Shown in pieces: positions 30,168 through 37,506 of a DNA stretch of 64,000 nucleotides (position 1 is the stretch's first letter; each line of letters opens with the position of its first letter). Below the pieces are notes generated by a model, which worked only from the letters and a program-made list of their open reading frames with translations, did no database searches and was not told the origin of the DNA. The position numbers and the translations under genes are program-made. The DNA is from CAVSJO01 sp963728445 (GTDB lineage: Bacteria; Gemmatimonadota; Gemmatimonadetes; Longimicrobiales; RSA9): contig CAVSJO010000006.1 in the NCBI GenBank assembly GCA_963728445.1, forward strand, positions 1,364,001 through 1,428,000, written 5' to 3'.

Positions 30168-31716
30168 GGTCGTCGAACGGCAGGGCAGGGGAGCGATCGT
30201 ACTCGTGCCGGAGATCGCCCTCACCCCGCAGACGGTGTCCCGCTTCCGCGCGGCGTTCGGCGACACGTGCGCCGTGCTGCACTCCGGCCTCTCCGACGGC
30301 GAGCGCTACGACGCGTGGCGGGCTCTGCGCGCCGGGGAGAGGAAGATCGCCATCGGCGCGCGCTCGGCCATCTTCGCGCCCGTACCCGACCTGGGCGCCA
30401 TCATCGTCGACGAGGAGCACGAGTCCAGCTACAAGCAGTCGGAGGCGCCCCGCTATCACGCCCGCGAGGTTTCCGTCATGCGCGCCCGCGGCGCCGGCGC
30501 CGTCTGTCTGCTGGGCAGCGCCACGCCCGCACTGGAGAGCTGGGCCAACGCGGCCGCCGACAAGTTCCGCCTGCTGGAGCTGCCCGAGCGCGTGCAGGGT
30601 CGGCCGCTGCCGCCCGTGCGCGTCATCGATCTCCGCGCCGAGCGGAAGCGCGCCTCCGACGCCGCGGACGGGGCGGGGGAAGAGGACGCGGCCGAGCGCC
30701 ACGCCCGTGGCCCGCTGGTTCTTACGGACCCCCTCCGGGATGCGGTGGATGCCCGGCTCGAGCGCGGCGAGCAGACGATCCTGCTCCTCAACCGGCGGGG
30801 CTACGCGTCCTTCGCCCAGTGCCGCGACTGCGGCCACGTCTGGCACTGCGGGCGGTGCAACGTCTCACTGACGTTCCATCGCACGCGGCGTCGGCTGGTC
30901 TGCCACTACTGCTTCCACGAGGAGCCGCAGCCGGACGCCTGTCCAGAATGCGGCTCCACCGCCCTCGCCTTCCGCGGCGTCGGCACCGAGCAGGTCGAGC
31001 GCGCCGTCGGCGACGCGTTCCCCGCCGCGCGCATCGCACGCATGGATGTCGACACGACGTCCGGAAAGTGGGCCCATCATCGCATCCTCGAGCGCGTTCG
31101 CACCGGGGAGGTGGACATCCTGCTCGGAACCCAGATGATCGCGAAGGGGCTCGACTTCCCGAACGTCACGCTCGTGGGAGTCATCAACGCCGACGTCGGC
31201 ATGAACCTGCCCGACTTCCGCGCCAGCGAGCGGACGTTCCAGCTCCTCACCCAGGTCGCCGGCCGCGCCGGTCGCGGCATCCGCGGGGGCGAAGTCCTGG
31301 TGCAGACGTCGCTGCCGACGCACTACGCCGTCACCACCGCCGTGCAGCACGACTACGTCGACTTCGCGGAACGGGAAATGGAGGAGCGGCGCCACCCGGC
31401 CTACCCGCCCCACTGCCGCCTGGTGAACGTCGTCCTCAGCGGCACCGAAGAGGAGCCGGTGGCCCGCGCCGCCGGCGCCGCCGCGGCCTGGGTTCGCGGC
31501 ATGATCACACCCGAGGTCCCTCTCGAGATTCTCGGCCCCGCCCCCTGCGCCATCGACAGGATCCGCGGTCGCTGGCGCTGGCACTTCCTGCTCCGCAGCC
31601 CCCGCGCCCGCACCCTCGGACAGGCCGCCCGCGCCTTCCACGAGAGCTACCCCCAGCGTGGCGGCACCGCAGACCTGAGAATCGCCATCGACAGGGACCC
31701 CGTGTCCCTGCTCTAG
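30088..31716 (+). CDS. priA: PriA C-terminal helicase part, in shifted frame
   Basis: From just after the array this frame reads the PriA superfamily 2 helicase: Walker A LRGVTGSGKTLVYIE, LVPEIALTPQTV, DEEH in IIVDEEHESSYKQ, and LLGSATPALES. The PriA zinc domain with eight Cys follows (CRDCGHVWHCGRC, then CHYCFHEEPQPDACPECG), and then the motifs QVAGRAGRG. It restarts stalled replication forks by reloading DnaB. The first Met is at 30205, after Walker A, so independent translation would give an inactive helicase. Full function needs frameshifting, correction of an assembly error, or a second priA elsewhere. The C-terminus is intact. Confidence 0.85.
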   Translation, partial: HSDLRPFLLRGVTGSGKTLVYIELLREVVERQGRGAIVLVPEIALTPQTVSRFRAAFGDTCAVLHSGLSDGERYDAWRALRAGERKIAIGARSAIFAPVPDLGAIIVDEEHESSYKQSEAPRYHAREVSVMRARGAGAVCLLGSATPALESWANAAADKFRLLELPERVQGRPLPPVRVIDLRAERKRASDAADGAGEEDAAERHARGPLVLTDPLRDAVDARLERGEQTILLLNRRGYASFAQCRDCGHVWHCGRCNVSLTFHRTRRRLVCHYCFHEEPQPDACPECGSTALAFRGVGTEQVERAVGDAFPAARIARMDVDTTSGKWAHHRILERVRTGEVDILLGTQMIAKGLDFPNVTLVGVINADVGMNLPDFRASERTFQLLTQVAGRAGRGIRGGEVLVQTSLPTHYAVTTAVQHDYVDFAEREMEERRHPAYPPHCRLVNVVLSGTEEEPVARAAGAAAAWVRGMITPEVPLEILGPAPCAIDRIRGRWRWHFLLRSPRARTLGQAARAFHESYPQRGGTADLRIAIDRDPVSLL

Positions 31717-31741
31717 AGAGTCGCGGCCTTCTCCGCCGCCA

Positions 31742-31771
31742 TTGCCAGTCCCCCGCCCCTTTTGCTACACT
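31742..31771 (+). promoter_or_regulatory. Predicted promoter of the HNH endonuclease gene
   Basis: TTGCCA (31742-31747) and TACACT (31766-31771) are separated by 18 bp, 25 bp after the priA stop. A transcript from here would carry the AAGGAGG ribosome site at 31801-31807. Confidence 0.45.
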
Positions 31772-31812
31772 TTCGGAGCACCACTCCCACCCCAGCGGGA
31801 AAGGAGGCACTG

Positions 31813-32376
31813 ATTTCCGCCTCGGGCTGTCTGGCGCTGAACGCATCGTTCGAGCCGCTCACGATGCTGCCCGTTCGCCGTGCCCTCCGTCTCGTCCTCG
31901 ACCGGAAAGCCGAAGTCCTGGAGTTCGACGAATCCCGGGTTTTCCGCTCGGAACGGCACGAGATCGTGTGCCCGGCGGTCATTCGGCTTGCGCGCTACGT
32001 TCACGTGCCCCGGAAGTTCCGGCGACAGGTGACGAACACGTTCCTGTTCGCCCGCGACCACTACCGGTGCGAGTACTGCGGCCGTCACCGGGCGCAGCTC
32101 CGCGGCCGGGAGTTCCTCACGCGCGACCACGTGGTGCCCCTGTCACGCGGCGGCGGCAATGTGTGGACGAACGTCGTCGCGGCGTGCTCGAGCTGCAACA
32201 ACCGGAAGGGCAACCGCCTCCCCCACGAGGCCGGTATGCACCCCCACCACATCCCTCGCGAGCCCAACTACGTCGAGCTCGTGTGGGCCGTGCGCCGCAT
32301 CACGCAGATCCAGGCCAGGTACATACGGATGTTCTACGGGGAAGAGGTACTGCAGGCGCTCTCCGGCGAGTCCTGA
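31813..32376 (+). CDS. HNH endonuclease
   Basis: A protein of about 187 residues in the HNH family common next to DNA metabolism genes. The N-terminus, LALNASFEPLTMLPVRRALRLVL, is the conserved opening. The HNH core has CEYCGRH, then the catalytic TRDHVVPLSRGGGN, and ACSSCNNRKGN, giving two zinc CxxC pairs and the central His. It would nick or cut DNA, with no specific target known. There is a strong AAGGAGG at 31801-31807. The only codons at sensible spacing are ATT (31813) and CTG (31810), both non-standard. The in-frame TTG at 31762 lies before the predicted -10, and the ATG at 31864 would cut into the domain. Confidence 0.8.
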   Translation: MSASGCLALNASFEPLTMLPVRRALRLVLDRKAEVLEFDESRVFRSERHEIVCPAVIRLARYVHVPRKFRRQVTNTFLFARDHYRCEYCGRHRAQLRGREFLTRDHVVPLSRGGGNVWTNVVAACSSCNNRKGNRLPHEAGMHPHHIPREPNYVELVWAVRRITQIQARYIRMFYGEEVLQALSGES

Positions 32377-32384
32377 CGCGCCCC

Positions 32385-32789
32385 TCAGTTCCTGAGCTGT
32401 CCCCCCATCAGCTCCGCGATCTTGCGCAGCAGCGCCCGCGTATCCACGGGCTTCGCGACGAAGTCGTTGGCGCCCGCCCGCAGGGAGAGCTGGTGGGCGC
32501 CCTCCATGGCCGTCACGGCAATGATCGGAACTCCCCGCGTGGGCTCTTCCTCCCGCAGTCGGCGGATGGCCGCGAAGCCGTCCAGCTCGGGCATCATGAT
32601 GTCCATGAGGATGAGGTCGGGGGCGTGGGAGAGGGCGACGTCCACGGCCTCGCGCCCGTTCGACGCGACGACGACGTGGTAGCCATACGCCTCGAGGAGC
32701 GTTCTCAGGGCTTCACGGCTGTCGAGATGGTCTTCGGCAACGAGCACCGTCCCGGGCCTCGCCCCGCCGCTTCGCTGGTCCTGCCGCAT
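32385..32789 (-). CDS. Single-domain response regulator (CheY-like receiver)
   Basis: A 134-residue receiver domain with no output domain. Acidic pair Glu19-Asp20, phospho-acceptor Asp63 in LILMDIMMPELDG, Thr93 in AVTAMEG and Lys113 in VAKPVD are all present, so it should be phosphorylated by a histidine kinase. The kinase is not encoded nearby. Stand-alone receivers of this type act by protein contact, for example with hybrid kinases or motility parts. The first 12 residues are a loose extension. The gene is convergent with the HNH gene, with only 8 bp between stops. Confidence 0.9.
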   Translation of the reverse strand: MRQDQRSGGARPGTVLVAEDHLDSREALRTLLEAYGYHVVVASNGREAVDVALSHAPDLILMDIMMPELDGFAAIRRLREEEPTRGVPIIAVTAMEGAHQLSLRAGANDFVAKPVDTRALLRKIAELMGGQLRN

Positions 32790-32992
32790 GATGTGACCGA
32801 TGAGTGAATCGTATGCAGGCCCCGAGGAGCGTCGTCGCGGTCGGCTGGATCCCCGATGACGGTCGGAGTCGTTCGAGTGCCCTGTCCTTCGTCCCCGCGT
32901 CCGGCGAAGCGCCGCTGCAAGAGTGCGGCCATGGAGATCGCGACGTGCGTCATCGCTGGACGCCGGCCGCCGTTCCGGCTTAGCTTTCAGGC

Positions 32993-33421
32993 ATGCCGAC
33001 AGCCGAGCTCACGCGTTACGTCCGTTTCTCCGCGGGCCACCGGTACCACCGGCCGGAATGGGACGATACGCGCAATCGCGCCGTTTTCGGCGCGTGCGCG
33101 AACCCGCACGGGCACGGGCACAACTACAGGCTGGAAGTGACCGTACGGGGCCCGATCGACCCGGTGACCGGCTTCTGCGTGGATCTGGCCGCCCTCGACG
33201 ACGTCCTCGCCCGGGAGGTGGTGGGCGTGCTGGACCACCGCAACATCAACCTGGACGTTCCGGAGTTCGGGGAGGGCGCGCTGACGCCCACGAGCGAGAA
33301 TCTGCTCGTGTGGCTCTGGCCCCGCCTCGAGGCGGCCGTGCCACAGGGCGCCGCGCTGGTCCGGATGCGCCTCGCGGAGGACGAGACGTTCCACGTCGAC
33401 TACGCGGGCCCGGACGCATGA
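32993..33421 (+). CDS. queD: 6-carboxy-5,6,7,8-tetrahydropterin synthase (QueD/PTPS family)
   Basis: A 142-residue tunnelling-fold enzyme. Zinc ligands His16 (SAGHRY), His39 and His41 (NPHGHGHNY) and the catalytic Cys35 are visible. It is likely to convert dihydroneopterin triphosphate to carboxytetrahydropterin in queuosine or deazapurine synthesis. The segment VDLAALDDVLAREVVGVLDHRNIN carries the conserved Asp-His pair. C-terminal PTSENLLVWLWPRL is typical. No queC, queE or queF is nearby. The gene shares an ATGA overlap with the next one. A 200-bp gap with no gene precedes it, and an ATG at 32993 gives the standard N-terminus. Confidence 0.88.
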   Translation: MPTAELTRYVRFSAGHRYHRPEWDDTRNRAVFGACANPHGHGHNYRLEVTVRGPIDPVTGFCVDLAALDDVLAREVVGVLDHRNINLDVPEFGEGALTPTSENLLVWLWPRLEAAVPQGAALVRMRLAEDETFHVDYAGPDA

Positions 33422-33846
33422 GCGGCAGCGGAAGGACGAGAGACGGCCGGGGTCGCAAGCCGACGCCGGCGCGTCCCACCCCGGCCCGTGACGCAGCGCC
33501 CGGCGGGGGCGCCCGGGCCGCGGCCGGAGGCCCCACCCCCGTTCGCGAGGTCCTCAAGCCCAGCGCGAGGGAGCCGGAGCCGGCACCGGTCGAGCCGACT
33601 CCGGTGCGTCGCTTCACCGACCAGGGGACGGAGTGGCTCGCCCGCGTCAGCGGTGAGGGCGCAGTCGGCACAGGGCTGCTCGGCGGTGCGCCCCTCGTGG
33701 CCGTCGATTTCTCGCGGCCGGAGCAGCCCGAGCGCCCATTGCGCAGGACGCTGCTGCCTCGGGGACGGCTCTTCCACCTCTTCGATGCCGAGCTGCGGGC
33801 GCTGCTCGCCCGGGCCGACGTGCTGGAGCGGACGGACCCGGCATGA
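33418..33846 (+). CDS. Hypothetical protein with disordered basic N-terminus
   Basis: A 142-residue protein. The first 65 residues are Arg/Pro/Gly/Ala-rich and repetitive (PTPAR, PTPVR), so probably disordered. The last 75 form a plausible domain: VRRFTDQGTEWLARVSGEGAVGTG, then PLVAVDFSRPEQPERPLRRTLLPRGRLFHLFDAELRALL. I do not recognise the family. The start overlaps the queD stop (ATGA at 33418-33421), and its own stop overlaps the next gene the same way, so the three genes form one coupled unit. A nucleic-acid or surface-interaction role would be a guess. Confidence 0.6.
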   Translation: MSGSGRTRDGRGRKPTPARPTPARDAAPGGGARAAAGGPTPVREVLKPSAREPEPAPVEPTPVRRFTDQGTEWLARVSGEGAVGTGLLGGAPLVAVDFSRPEQPERPLRRTLLPRGRLFHLFDAELRALLARADVLERTDPA

Positions 33847-34334
33847 TCCGTGGCGGAACGGAGCACCGGGCCCGCACGTTGCGCCGGGCGCACGCGGCGG
33901 CCCTGCTCGTGCCGACGCTCGCGGCGGCCCTCGTCGCCTGCGGCTCCAGCACTGCGCCCGGTGAAACGAACACGCCGGTCGGCGTCGTAGTGTCGATGGG
34001 AGACTCCACCGTCGTGGTCGCTCACGGCACCGACGCGGAGGGAAGCTTCCGCGTGCAGGCGGGGGACAGCACGCCTGCCTTTTCGGTGACCTTCGTGGAC
34101 GGGGACGGCAAGCCGGTGCCCGTCTCCGGCAGCTACATGGGCGGCGAGGTCCTGGGCAGCGTCGTGGCGTCGTTCGAGGCGACGTCGCCCGGCGCATTCA
34201 CCGGCGTGATCATCGGCGGCGAAGCCGAGGGCTCGACGCGCGCCCGGTTCTCCCTCTATCATGGCGCGGCCGGGTCCGGCGAGAAGACGTACACGTCGCC
34301 CTGGATCACCGTGACCGTTCTCGGTGGCGGATGA
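33843..34334 (+). CDS. Putative lipoprotein with Ig-like beta domain
   Basis: A 163-residue protein whose signal peptide ends L-V-A-C at about residue 33. The n-region is long and basic (RGGTEHRARTLRRAH), and an alternative start downstream is possible. The mature part is almost wholly beta-rich (VGVVVSMGDSTVVVAHG, SVTFVDGDGKPVPVSGSYMGG) and looks like a small immunoglobulin-like or cadherin-like domain. No catalytic residues stand out. ATG at 33843 overlaps the previous stop. It is followed 31 bp later by the DUF2911 lipoprotein. Confidence 0.65.
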   Translation: MIRGGTEHRARTLRRAHAAALLVPTLAAALVACGSSTAPGETNTPVGVVVSMGDSTVVVAHGTDAEGSFRVQAGDSTPAFSVTFVDGDGKPVPVSGSYMGGEVLGSVVASFEATSPGAFTGVIIGGEAEGSTRARFSLYHGAAGSGEKTYTSPWITVTVLGGG

Positions 34335-34365
34335 GCCGATCGAACCCGCAACACGAGGAGAGCGC

Positions 34366-35055
34366 ATGACGACGCGAATGGCCCGGCGCTTCGCTCCTGC
34401 CGGCCTGGTGCTCGCCACCCTGGTCGCCTGCTCCGGCGCGTCCGGAGACGCCGATGCATCGGCGTCGGTGCCTGCCACCTCTGAGACGGAGGCCGGCGCG
34501 GACCCGCGATCCCCGGCGGACCCCGCCGCGGACGGTGGCCAGGCCGTGGACATCGCCTGCCAGCCGCAGGCGGACGTCGAAGGCCGACCGAGCCCCTACG
34601 ACTCCGTGGCCGTGCCCGTCGGCTCCGCCGTGGGGCGGCTCTGCTACAGCCGACCCGCGCTGCGCGGCCGCACCATGATCGGCGGCGAGGCCGTCCCGTA
34701 CGGCAAGCTCTGGCGCACGGGGGCGAACGAGCCGACCACCCTCCACCTGCCCGTCGCGGCGGAGATCGCCGGGATGCGCGTAGCGCCCGGCGCATACTCG
34801 ATCTACACGATCCCCGGACAGGACGAGTGGGTGGTCATCGTCAACCGCTCGACGTCCCAGTGGGGCATCGAGTCCCAGTACACCGCGGACGTCCGCGCCC
34901 AGGAGGTCGGGCGGGCCACGGTGAAGGCCGACCGGGTCGACCCGAAGGTGGAGACCTTCACGATCCGGGCGGAGCCCGGCAGCGGCGGCGCGACGAACCT
35001 GCTCCTCGAGTGGCAGAACACGCGCGTCACCATTCCCGTCCGGCCGGTCACCTGA
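34366..35055 (+). CDS. DUF2911-domain lipoprotein
   Basis: A 229-residue protein with a lipoprotein signal ending L-V-A-C near residue 22, an Ala/Asp-rich linker, then a DUF2911 domain. Diagnostic stretches are YSRPALRGRTMIGGEAVPYGKLWRTGANEPTTL and PGAYSIYTIPGQDEWVVIVNRS. The C-terminal strand region ends NLLLEWQNTRVTIPV. The domain is common in Bacteroidota and Gemmatimonadota but has no known function. The ATG at 34366 is preceded by ACGAGGAGAGCG, a good ribosome site, and is preferred over the upstream in-frame ATG at 34324. Confidence 0.88.
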   Translation: MTTRMARRFAPAGLVLATLVACSGASGDADASASVPATSETEAGADPRSPADPAADGGQAVDIACQPQADVEGRPSPYDSVAVPVGSAVGRLCYSRPALRGRTMIGGEAVPYGKLWRTGANEPTTLHLPVAAEIAGMRVAPGAYSIYTIPGQDEWVVIVNRSTSQWGIESQYTADVRAQEVGRATVKADRVDPKVETFTIRAEPGSGGATNLLLEWQNTRVTIPVRPVT

Positions 35056-35080
35056 AGCGGCGCAAAACCGGGGAGGCACC

Positions 35081-35392
35081 ATGGAAGTCATGCCCATCGA
35101 CCTGACCGCCATCGTGGCGGTCGTGTTCGGATGTCTGATCGTGCTGATCCCTCTGGCCGGGATCACGGCCCGCTTCACGGTGAAGCCTATCGCCGAGGCT
35201 CTCGCCCGGGCCCGGGAGGCCCAGGGCGCGACACGCGAGGTGGAGATGCTGGAGAAGCGGATTGCCCTCCTCGAGCAGCAGTTCGGTGCCATCGAGACGA
35301 ACGTGGAGCGTCTTGTGGAGGAGAGGGAGTTCGACAAAAAGCTGACGGAGGCGACGTCGCGTTCGAAGACCTCGCTTCCCGCCGATTCTTAG
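35081..35392 (+). CDS. Small membrane-anchored coiled-coil protein
   Basis: A 103-residue protein with one N-terminal membrane helix (AIVAVVFGCLIVLIPLAGI), followed by an amphipathic helix with coiled-coil character (about residues 40-85, EVEMLEKRIALLEQQFGAIETNVERL). This topology resembles small envelope proteins and phage-shock-like helpers. No specific family is assigned. A GGGGAGGCACC ribosome site lies just before ATG 35081. The gene sits between the DUF2911 lipoprotein and the M1 peptidase, with short gaps on both sides, so it may be in the same operon. Confidence 0.7.
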   Translation: MEVMPIDLTAIVAVVFGCLIVLIPLAGITARFTVKPIAEALARAREAQGATREVEMLEKRIALLEQQFGAIETNVERLVEEREFDKKLTEATSRSKTSLPADS

Positions 35393-35396
35393 CGGG

Positions 35397-37490
35397 GTGC
35401 GGTCGCCTGCCGGTCTCCGGCCCCCTTCCGCCCGGCGCGGACGGCCGCGCCGCGCCGCGCTCCTCGTGGGCGGGGCCGCCGCGGTCCTCCTCCTGCCGGT
35501 GACGGGCGCTGCCCAGACCCGGGCGGCACCCGTCGTGGTGGCCCCCGCCGCGGACGACCCCCGGCCGACGCCCGGACCCGTTTACGAGATCCCGGACTTC
35601 AGCCACGCGGTCGAACGGGGCACCCGCACGCGCACGGGTCGACCGGGCGACGCGTACTGGGTCCAGCACCCGCGCTACTCCATCGACGCGCGCCTCGACC
35701 CGGCCAGTCACACGATCTCCGGGCGGGAGAACGCAGTCTACCGCAACGCCTCCCCCGACACGCTTCGCCGGCTCGCCGTGCACCTCCGGCAGAACGCCTT
35801 CGCTCCCGGCGCCCCGCGCCGCACGCCGGCGCCGGTGACCGGCGGCGTCCATCTCGGAAGCGTCCGGATCGACGGTCGCACCGTCCCGTCGCTTTCGGGC
35901 GCGGAGGTGCAGGCCGTCCCCATCACGGACGCCGATCGGTCCCGGACGCCCTCCAGCGAGGGGTACGCAGTGGACGGCACGATCCTGTGGATCGCCCTGG
36001 CCCGGCCCCTCGCTCCGGGCGACAGCGCCGTCCTGGACGTCGACTGGTCGTACACGCCGCCGCCCTCGCCGGCCGATGGCCGCGAGGGCAGGGAGGGCGA
36101 CGTCTACTTCGCCGGATACTGGTATCCGCAGTTCGCCGTCTACGACGACGTCCACGGATGGGTCGCCGACCCGTACCAGCTCCAGGCGGAGTTCTACATG
36201 GACCCCGCAGACTACGATGTGCGTGTGACCGCGCCCCGGGGGTGGGTCGTCGGCGCCACGGGTCGGCTCGTGAACGCGTCGGAGGTCCTGTCGGCGCAGT
36301 CGCGTGACCGGCTGGCGCGCGCCCGCCGGACCGGAGAGGTCGTGCGCGTGCTGACGCCGGGCGACGGCGCGGCTTCCGCCTTCGCGGGGGCGGGCCCCAC
36401 GTCGACGTGGCACTTCACGGCCGACGGAGTGCGCGACTTCGCCTGGGGTGCGAGCAACGAGTGGGCGTGGGACGCGACGCGGGCCCTCGTCGGCGGGAGC
36501 GGCGACGTCGCCCCGGACACCGTCGACATCCACAGCTTCTTCCGTCTCCACGCGGCCGCTTCGGCGTGGGCCGCAGGCGGCGCTCGCTTCACCCGCAACG
36601 CCATCGAGCGGCTCTCCGACTACCTATGGACGTATCCGTGGCAAACCATGACGTCCATGGAGGGGGTGCTGGACAGCGGCGGGATGGAGTACCCGATGAT
36701 GACGCTCATGCAGCCATGGGCGGACACGCTGTCGCTGGCGGGCGACCTGATGCACGAGACGGGGCACATGTGGTTCCCCATGCAGGTCGGGTCGAACGAG
36801 AAGCGCTACCCGTGGATGGACGAGGGTTTCACGCAGTTCGACGTAGCCCAGGGAATGCGTGAACTCTACGGTGAGCCGCGGGCCGGCGGACGGCCGAACG
36901 ACTCGGAGCCCGGACAGCGCGCCCTCTACCTCGCCACCGCACGCGCCGGCCAGGACGAGCGCCTGATGTGGCCCGGTGAGCTCTACCCGCCGTCTCTGTA
37001 CTTCATCATGTACTACGACAAGACGGCGCAGGTCATGGCTGCGCTGCGGGGGGTGCTGGGCGAGGAGACCTTCCACCGGGCGCTGCGGGAGTACGGCCGG
37101 CGCTGGATCGGCCGGCATCCGTATCCATACGACTTTTTCAACACCGTGGCGGACGTATCCGGGAAGGACCTGTCCTGGTTCTGGACGACGTGGTTCTACG
37201 AGCCCTGGTCGCTGGACCAGGCAGTGGCGGATGTCCGGACGGAGGGCGACTCCACCACGATCGTGGTAGAGGACCGGGGGCTCGCGCCGATGCCCGTCCG
37301 GCTGGCCGTCAGCCGCGCCGATGGCAGCGTGCAGCGCCTCGAGATCCCGGTGCAGGCGTGGCTCGGCGGAGCGCGCCGCGTAGAGGCACGGGTCGCCGCG
37401 CGGCCCGCCATCTCACGGGTGGAGATCGACCCGGAGGCACTGTTCCCGGACGTCGACCGCTCGAACCAGCTCTGGGCGGCCGGACACTAG
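35397..37490 (+). CDS. Secreted M1-family metallopeptidase
   Basis: A 697-residue zinc aminopeptidase-like protein with an N-terminal signal (LLVGGAAAVLLLPVTGAAQ). The zinc site HETGH (about 453-457) is followed 18 residues later by Glu476 in WMDEGF, which is the exact HEXXH-x18-E spacing of M1 enzymes. The N-terminal beta-saddle domain (about 75-330) precedes it. The exopeptidase GxMEN motif is replaced by SGGMEYPMM, as in many secreted bacterial M1 members. It likely degrades peptides in the periplasm. The start is GTG at 35397, 4 bp after the previous stop. Confidence 0.88.
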   Translation: MRSPAGLRPPSARRGRPRRAALLVGGAAAVLLLPVTGAAQTRAAPVVVAPAADDPRPTPGPVYEIPDFSHAVERGTRTRTGRPGDAYWVQHPRYSIDARLDPASHTISGRENAVYRNASPDTLRRLAVHLRQNAFAPGAPRRTPAPVTGGVHLGSVRIDGRTVPSLSGAEVQAVPITDADRSRTPSSEGYAVDGTILWIALARPLAPGDSAVLDVDWSYTPPPSPADGREGREGDVYFAGYWYPQFAVYDDVHGWVADPYQLQAEFYMDPADYDVRVTAPRGWVVGATGRLVNASEVLSAQSRDRLARARRTGEVVRVLTPGDGAASAFAGAGPTSTWHFTADGVRDFAWGASNEWAWDATRALVGGSGDVAPDTVDIHSFFRLHAAASAWAAGGARFTRNAIERLSDYLWTYPWQTMTSMEGVLDSGGMEYPMMTLMQPWADTLSLAGDLMHETGHMWFPMQVGSNEKRYPWMDEGFTQFDVAQGMRELYGEPRAGGRPNDSEPGQRALYLATARAGQDERLMWPGELYPPSLYFIMYYDKTAQVMAALRGVLGEETFHRALREYGRRWIGRHPYPYDFFNTVADVSGKDLSWFWTTWFYEPWSLDQAVADVRTEGDSTTIVVEDRGLAPMPVRLAVSRADGSVQRLEIPVQAWLGGARRVEARVAARPAISRVEIDPEALFPDVDRSNQLWAAGH

Positions 37491-37506
37491 CCCCGGCCCC
37501 GGCATC

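Noticed and set aside
29287..30846. Minus-strand Arg-Leu-rich protein across priA
   Set aside because: It is the complement of the hexamer array plus priA coding DNA, with no start signal or domain.
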